From positions 62,001 to 126,000 of the forward strand of contig WMKJ01000012.1 in the NCBI GenBank assembly GCA_009733715.1: a DNA stretch of 64,000 bases, given 5' to 3'. Shown in pieces: positions 57,949-64,000 of the stretch; the stretch's first letter is position 1; each line of letters starts with the position of its first letter. The notes beneath the pieces were generated by a model. That model saw only the letters and a program-made list of their open reading frames with translations, was not told where the DNA came from and made no database searches. This DNA comes from Herpomyces periplanetae. Its lineage: Eukaryota > Ascomycota > Laboulbeniomycetes > Herpomycetales > Herpomycetaceae. The position numbers were made by a program, and so were the translations under genes.

Positions 57949-60153
57949 ATGAGGCAATTCGAAAATTTATCTCCTAACCAACTTGAACGTGAAATGGCAA
58001 CGTTAACCAACAATTTCGAAGGGGTTAAAGTAAATGAAACTGACGATGTGCCTTATACTGTCAACTTCATTTCCAATCAGTCTTCTCAATGTCCCGGGGT
58101 ATCTACCATCCCACCGGATCTTTATGAAACTGAAACTTCCGCTTTACAATATGATACAGAGCTACTATGCGTTGAATCACTTGCTAAATCTAAATTTCAA
58201 ACGTGCAGCAGCTCATCATCTTCTAGTTCGGGATCAAGTCAACCGTTTGGTCAACAAAACTCTTGGTTTAATGCTCGCTTATTGCGCAATAAGCATAGAA
58301 AGTTTTTGCTAAATGTACTGCTTTCTGCCCATCCTAGCTCTTTTCAAACCATGGACGCTAGTCGTCCATGGCTTGTGTACTGGTCCTTGTGCGCTTTAGC
58401 TATGCTTGGAGATGATGTAACCCAATATCGAAGCAAGTACGTTAAATCACCTATCATTAAACTTTCCATTTTCCCTGCTTCGTCGTTGTTAACCTTATTT
58501 CACTTCTAACAGGGCAGTAAACACAATATCACAATGGCAAAACATCGATGGCGGCTTCGGGGGAGGTCAAGGCCAAATCTCTCACTGTGCTGTATCATAT
58601 GCAGCTATTTTAAGCCTGGTAATCCTTGGAGGCAAAGAAGCGTATTCCTGCGTTAATAGACGTGCTATGTAAGCTTACCATCTGGTGTAATTTCTCATTA
58701 ACATATCTATCAAACACTTGCAAGATCATGGGTGAGTCGTTATGCTAACTGTATAGTATCGCATAGGTGGCAATGGCTAGGACGTCTAAAGCAAGCCGAC
58801 GGTGGATTTTCTGTGTGTGAATCTGGTGAAATTGATATTCGGTAAGCTCTGGTGTCCATCTCAACGTTAAATATCCAAACATTAGCTCATATCATAATAG
58901 AGGTGCATTTTGTGCCCTCATAATATTATCTGTACTTAAGTTACCCTTGGAACTTCCTTCCAATGCACCAGCAAGATCCCACAATGTTACCAATTTTTTG
59001 GACGGCCTGGGCAATTGGATTTCCAGTTGTAAGTTTCTAAACATACTTCTTTTGCTATATATATATATCCATGTTAATCTAGACCTTGAGTGCCTAGGCC
59101 AGACTTATGAAGGTGGACTTGGTGGATTTCCCGGGTGTGAAGCCCATGGAGCATATACATATTGTGGATTAGGATGCTTGTGCTTAATGGATGTACCACA
59201 AGAAACCATTTCCGGGTAAGTATATCAAAAATAACCATATTGAAATAGTATACGTGAATTTTGCAAATACGCTTGTTCCAATTGAGTCGGCTGACTCTGC
59301 TAGATTTTTGGATATTAATAGCTTAATCTCATGGCTTTCTGAACGGCAGTATCGTATAGAAGGTGGTTTTGCGGGACGTACGAATAAATTGGTAGACGGA
59401 TGCTACAGCCATTGGATTGGAAATTCATGGAATATGATTGAAGCAGCATTTACAGATATGGATTGCCTGTGGAGTCGTGAGGATTTGTTACGATACATAT
59501 TGGTCAATTGTCAAAGTTCAAGTGGAGGTTTATGTGATAAGCCCGGAAAGTAAGTTAACAATACGGATGAACGTTTGAATGATTTACACGATAATAAGTT
59601 TATAATAATTAAAAAAAAGTTTAACACATGAATAATAAAACACAGATCACCAGACGCTTATCATACAAATTACACTTTGGCGGGAATCTCCGCTGGACAA
59701 AATTGGTTTAGCATTGACAAATCATACGTGAGACAAAGAACCAAAGATTTAAACTATCCGGAAATGCCAATCAACGAATTATTACCGGCAAAAGCATGGA
59801 AAAGTAGGCAGTGGGAAGGTGTGCGTGCTACATTAGATGAAAGTCAAGTATATGCAGATTTTATGCGAAATGATAGCCCCAACTCTCCCCATGAAGTGCG
59901 TGATGTTACTAACATCAATACCCACACTACTAATGCCAGCACAAAATATTTAAGCCAACGTCATAAAAATCGTCGTTATGCTAAGACCTCTCCTCCCAAA
60001 AGTAGTTCCAAACTATCCCACAATCATGAGAAAATGTATAACATTTTAGATTCACATGACAATCTTGTCATGCCGTTGAATCCAGTTTATGCAGTCCCAT
60101 GCGGAATGGCTGAATTAGCACAAGCATGGTATTCGAGTCTAGAAGGCTTTTAG
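57949..60153 (+). CDS. RAM1: Protein farnesyltransferase beta subunit
   Basis: Seven exons (57949..58436, 58513..58668, 58767..58841, 58901..59028, 59098..59215, 59304..59549, 59646..60153), 572 residues; all joins keep frame. Prenyltransferase repeats are visible: NIDGGFGGGQGQISH, QADGGFSVCESGEIDIRGAF, TYEGGLGGFPGCEAHGAYTY, RIEGGFAGRTNKLVDGCYSH and SSGGLCDKPGKSPDAYHTNY. Zinc ligands would be Asp353, Cys355 (VDGCYSHW) and His410 (AYHTNY). With the alpha subunit it attaches farnesyl to CaaX proteins such as Ras and a-factor-like pheromones. The protein is longer than yeast Ram1 (431): there is a polySer stretch after residue 85 and a charged low-complexity tail before the conserved end (NPVYAVPCGMAELAQAWY). 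The start at 57949 is the first ATG of the frame. Confidence 0.94.
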
Positions 60154-60632
60154 AAGTTTGTATTGATCTATAAAGACTAAACCTTATTCTCTTGCAGTGG
60201 GAAAAAATTGGAAACAAATTCCAGGTAGAGAAGTGACAATTGAAAGATGGTTTCTTAGCTTGAAAAAGGAAAGAAGTCTCCGTAAAAAATTGGAATCATC
60301 GTGTTTCAGAAAATGTTAAATTCGTTGAGGGGTGTTTCAGAAACGCATATGAGAATTGTGGAGAGGTTGTGATATAGTTATTATATAATCGGAGACAAGG
60401 TGTGTCTTGGCAGGGGAAAAAAAGATTGATTTCGCGTTCGCGTAATAGAGAATGTGTCTAAATAATTTTCTGGTTAGCAGCGAAGATGATCATTTTTCTA
60501 GTAAAGATTGCTTTTTTGGGATAAAAAATTTATTCGGGTAGATTCTATCGAGATTTAGTTTGTATATTTTAAAAGGAGGAAGATTGGTTTGGTTTAGAGG
60601 CATGCATACAAACATAGCAGATGAATTGAGGA
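60154..60632. other. RAM1 3' flank and SMC6 promoter
   Basis: 479 bp between RAM1 and SMC6 on the same strand, A/T-rich. No site or small gene is recognised. Confidence 0.45.
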
Positions 60633-63600
60633 ATGGGAAAAAGAGGTCGAGTGGAATCGCGAGAGGTTGCGTGTGATAGTGAAACTGATAGTGATGTGGA
60701 TGAAATACGCAAACGAGTGCGTCGAGATGAAGTAAAGGAGTCTAGTCGGAAAAACCATGATCATAGTGATGTGGGCGGTGAGGTGCGCTGTTACAGTGGT
60801 AGCGCGTGGGATACCAAGCAAGCTGTGGGAAATTCGATTGGGGGAAATGGAGGAGACGGTACGAATGAGGAATCGAGAGGGTCAGTTAGTGGAAGAAGAG
60901 GGAATTTCGCAGCTAATTGTGGAATCGTGGAAGGGATTGTATGCGTTAATTTTATGTGTCATTCGCGCCTGGAAGTACGGTTAGGACCGTTGATCAACTT
61001 TATTATTGGACACAATGGCAGTGGAAAGAGTGCAGTGTTAACCGCGCTTACTCTGTGTCTAGGGTGTAAGGCGAGTTACACAAATCGTGGCCAAAATTTA
61101 AAAGCTTTTATCAAGGAGGGACGAGAGTCAGCAATGGTAGCCGTGCGATTAAAAAACCAGGGTGAAGGAGCTTTCAAGCGAGAAGTTTACGGACACACTA
61201 TAATTGTTGAGCGGCACTTTACGCGCGGGGGTACAAGTGGTTTTAAGATTAAAAATGGACAAGGAAAAATCATATCTACTAAGCGGTCTGATCTGGAGGA
61301 TATTACGGATGCATTTGCGCTTCAGTTAGATAACCCAATGATGGTATTAACACAGGATATGGCTCGTGAGTTTCTAAACAATTCATCTCCGCTGGACAAA
61401 TATAAATTTTTTTACCGTGGTACCCAACTGGAAAGTTTGGACAGAGACTACGGAATGATTGAAGAATTTTTAGACAGTATAGAAAGAAAATTGAGATTCA
61501 AAGCTAGCGACTTGAACATGTATGAAGATCAGCATAAAGAACTGCTTAAAAAAATTGAGCTAGCGGAGAAACATCAGACAATTGGTGACCGAATACGTGA
61601 GATTGGTCGTCAGATGGCATGGGCACAAGTAGAAGAGCAAGAGCGTAATTTGGCAGATTACGAGAGCAAGGAGAAAGAAGCTAAGCGTAAAATTGAGAAA
61701 GTTGAAGAGTTAATTGAGGGTGTTGATTCCGAGTGTAAACATGCAACTGAAAAAGTTGACGGATGGAAAGAGAAGGTTAACGAAGCCAAGGAAGTGGTAA
61801 AGCAACTTATGGACGAACTTGAGAAAGTTCAGGAAGAGTTTGACGAAGGAAAGAATGCAATATTCGATATAGTTAAACAGGAACGGGAAATTCGCGGTGA
61901 ACTACAAACAGCAAAAAAAGCATTAGAAAATACGCAGATGAATATTAAACGAGAGGATGAGCGTATGGAACGTATTGACGGGGGACAATGTGCACGAAAG
62001 AAGGAAGAGCTTAAAGAAGCACAGGATGAGTTGGAGAATGTATTGGCTAAAATAAAGCAATGGAGTGAAGCGCGTGAAAATGTGCAGCGTGAAGTACGAG
62101 AAGCTCGTGAGAAGTATCACGTTGAAAGAGAGAGGTTGGAAGCAAAGCGTAAAGAGGTTGAGGAGAAAGAGAGGTTAATTTGGCGATTAAAAAAGGATCG
62201 TAATGAGTGGGTCAAAGCGTATCCTCGAGGGTTGAAAGAGCTTATGGAAGAGATCAACAAAGCGAAAGATAAATTCAAGGCAGGGCCGATTGGACCTCTG
62301 GGATGTCATATCAAGCTAAAGGAAGCGAAATGGTCTTCAGTGCTTGAGCGGTCGTTTGGTGGAATGCTGAATAGTTTTGTAGTTAAATCACAAAGCGATG
62401 GAAAAATATTGGATGGATTAATGAAAAATGTTGGGTATCCACGTATTATTTTGATTGGGGATGATGAGAAACTTAACATTCGAGCCCACGAACCAGATTC
62501 GAGTATAGTAACATCATTGCGTGTATTGGAAATTAATGAGGATATAGTGCGAAACCAGGTTATTATCAATCAATCTGTGGAACAGAGTGCACTATGTGAA
62601 AGTATTGACAGTGGAGTTAATTTGATAACCAAGTTGCGGCCGAAGAATGTTAAGAGATGTTTTGCCTTGAATGTGAATCGGCGTGGTGCAGGCCAGAGTA
62701 TTAGCATCTCATCAACAGGAGGAGTAGTTATGACACCAATTGCCCCATGGGTAGGATTGCCTAGAATGCGTACAGATATTGATTCGCAGGCTGATATAGA
62801 GAGGGAGAATTTGGAAGACATGAAAGAGGAAGAAAAGGAGCGAAAGAGGCGGGTGAAAGAACGAGAGGAAGAGTTACGTCGTACTGAAAAACACTTTGAA
62901 GATGTAGATGATGAAGGAAGGGATTTGAAATTGGAGGAGAAAGTGATTCGGGAAAAAGTGGAAAAGTTGGAGGATGAATTAATGGAAAATGGAATACAAG
63001 GGGGAAATGGAGGGGAGGGATGTGGAGGTATGAATCAAATTGAAGGGTTAAAGGAACTTTTAAAGGAAAATAAAGAGGAAGTGGAGACATTGGAGAAGTT
63101 GTTTGAAAAGGCTACTGAGGAAAAGGAAACGTTAATGGAGAAGCAAAAAGAACGCATTGAGAAGATTGGAGGAATTAAAGAGAATATTGAAAGTAAAAAG
63201 AATCATGTTAACGAAATTAAGAGTAGGGTACGCAGCTTAGAGGAGAAAGCAGAGGATAAAGCGCGAGAAATGCGCAAATTGGGGGATGAGTTGACTAGGT
63301 CGCGGGAAGAGCTTGCATCAGCGAAGCAACTGGTGGAACGACAAGTTAAAGTGGTGGAAGAATTCGTTGAGCAAGCTAGTAAGATTGTTAAAAGGGTAAA
63401 GGTTTGGAAGGGGGAAAGTTATGAAAGTTTAGAGGCTAAACTTGAAAAACTGTCGAATGATAGAGCTGAAGTGGAAAAAGCGGGACAAATGACACAAGTG
63501 GAAGAATTATCAAGTGAAGTTGAAAAATCCAGAGAAAAGATTCGACTTGCAAAAGAGCAGTATGAGGGGTTGAAAGAAACCGCTCAGTTGTTGAAGCGAA

Positions 63601-64000
63601 GTTTAATTAACCGTCGAGAACGTTGGCTAAGGTTTCGACAGCATATTAGTACGCGAGCACGAACTCAATTTGCTAATAAACTTGCACAACGAAAATTTCG
63701 TGGGCGCATGATAATTGATCATGAAAAGCAGGAATTGGACATTCGAGTAGAACCGGACATTAACAGAATGAATACATTTGGTTACAAAACTAAAAGTTTA
63801 TCAGGTGGAGAAAAATCTTTTTCAACTATATGTTTACTATTGGCCCTCTGGGATGCGATGGGATCTAGTCTTCGATGTTTAGATGAATTTGACGTATTTA
63901 TGGATAATGTTAATCGTTCAGCGAGTATGTCTATGATGATTGATGCAGCACGGGAGTCTGTATCTCGACAATTTATTCTGATTTCACCTCAAGCGATGGG
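60633..64000 (+). CDS. SMC6: Structural maintenance of chromosomes protein Smc6 (3' end outside window)
   Basis: One open frame from the ATG at 60633 to the right edge, 1122 complete codons, no intron. Residues 1-105 are charged or low-complexity. The head follows: GIVEGIVCVNFMCHSRLEV, Walker A GHNGSGKSA (126-133), FIKEGRESAMV and VLTQDMAREFLN. A long coiled coil leads to the hinge, which starts near GPIGPLGCHI (about 551). A second coiled coil is followed by the signature LSGGEKSFSTICLLLALW (about 1055) and Walker B RCLDEFDVFMD (Asp1084, Glu1085). The frame is open at the last base after RQFILISPQ. Smc6 pairs with Smc5 in the Nse complex for recombination repair. Probably only a few tens of residues are missing. 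Confidence 0.96.
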   Translation, partial: MGKRGRVESREVACDSETDSDVDEIRKRVRRDEVKESSRKNHDHSDVGGEVRCYSGSAWDTKQAVGNSIGGNGGDGTNEESRGSVSGRRGNFAANCGIVEGIVCVNFMCHSRLEVRLGPLINFIIGHNGSGKSAVLTALTLCLGCKASYTNRGQNLKAFIKEGRESAMVAVRLKNQGEGAFKREVYGHTIIVERHFTRGGTSGFKIKNGQGKIISTKRSDLEDITDAFALQLDNPMMVLTQDMAREFLNNSSPLDKYKFFYRGTQLESLDRDYGMIEEFLDSIERKLRFKASDLNMYEDQHKELLKKIELAEKHQTIGDRIREIGRQMAWAQVEEQERNLADYESKEKEAKRKIEKVEELIEGVDSECKHATEKVDGWKEKVNEAKEVVKQLMDELEKVQEEFDEGKNAIFDIVKQEREIRGELQTAKKALENTQMNIKREDERMERIDGGQCARKKEELKEAQDELENVLAKIKQWSEARENVQREVREAREKYHVERERLEAKRKEVEEKERLIWRLKKDRNEWVKAYPRGLKELMEEINKAKDKFKAGPIGPLGCHIKLKEAKWSSVLERSFGGMLNSFVVKSQSDGKILDGLMKNVGYPRIILIGDDEKLNIRAHEPDSSIVTSLRVLEINEDIVRNQVIINQSVEQSALCESIDSGVNLITKLRPKNVKRCFALNVNRRGAGQSISISSTGGVVMTPIAPWVGLPRMRTDIDSQADIERENLEDMKEEEKERKRRVKEREEELRRTEKHFEDVDDEGRDLKLEEKVIREKVEKLEDELMENGIQGGNGGEGCGGMNQIEGLKELLKENKEEVETLEKLFEKATEEKETLMEKQKERIEKIGGIKENIESKKNHVNEIKSRVRSLEEKAEDKAREMRKLGDELTRSREELASAKQLVERQVKVVEEFVEQASKIVKRVKVWKGESYESLEAKLEKLSNDRAEVEKAGQMTQVEELSSEVEKSREKIRLAKEQYEGLKETAQLLKRSLINRRERWLRFRQHISTRARTQFANKLAQRKFRGRMIIDHEKQELDIRVEPDINRMNTFGYKTKSLSGGEKSFSTICLLLALWDAMGSSLRCLDEFDVFMDNVNRSASMSMMIDAARESVSRQFILISPQAM

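Noticed and set aside
1-64000. Transposons, LTR or virus-like elements, CRISPR arrays, rRNA genes
   Set aside because: No reverse transcriptase, integrase, transposase, capsid or envelope-like frame, no long terminal repeats and no regularly spaced repeats were seen.

Overview
The window is nuclear DNA of a fungus, most likely an ascomycete; I cannot name the species. The genes carry short spliceosomal introns (about 50-130 nt, one of 213 nt) with GTAAGT/GTATGT/GTACGT donors, CTAAC-like branch points and TAG/CAG acceptors. The proteins include fungus-typical families: a Zn2Cys6 regulator, a fungal C2H2 regulator, a Tbf1-like telobox factor, a fungal-type borealin and a fungal-type eIF4E-binding protein. 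I see no transposable element, virus-like element, CRISPR array, tRNA or rRNA gene.

Left part (1-12.2 kb), dense: the 5' end of a membrane-protein gene runs off the left edge (-). It is followed by BUD23 (+), IDH1 (-), NXT1 (+), ATG7 (-) and a long Ser/Gln/His-rich C2H2 factor (-). Next come about 13 kb without a recognisable gene (12.2-25.4 kb): a G-poor leader-like tract in front of the C2H2 factor, then a desert with microsatellites, palindromes and two exon-like scraps.

Middle (25.4-46 kb): MON2 (+, 6 exons), a telobox Myb factor (+) behind another long G-poor leader, TAF10 (+), RPS25 (+, first exon is only ATG), a membrane-bound MAPR-type cytochrome b5-like protein (-), mitochondrial uS19/RSM19 (-, four exons including a 16-nt one), borealin/NBL1 (+) and MRE11 (+). 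Right part (47-64 kb): an eIF4E-binding (4E-T-like) protein (+), SNU23 (-), PRPP synthetase (+), a Zn2Cys6-type regulator (-), farnesyltransferase beta RAM1 (+, 7 exons) and SMC6 (+), which is cut by the right edge.

Most genes are unrelated housekeeping functions: rRNA modification, TCA cycle, mRNA export and splicing, autophagy, endosome-Golgi traffic, TFIID/SAGA, cytosolic and mitochondrial ribosomes, chromosome passenger complex, DNA repair, nucleotide synthesis and prenylation. Several pairs are divergent and share short promoters (left-edge gene/BUD23, IDH1/NXT1, RSM19/NBL1, SNU23/PRS). The palindrome TCACGTGA recurs in intergenic DNA. The most unusual features are the long strand-asymmetric leaders of three genes, two of them transcription-factor genes, and the desert upstream of the C2H2 factor. 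All exon models were made by eye from reading frame, splice signals and remembered family sequences; none is backed by transcripts.
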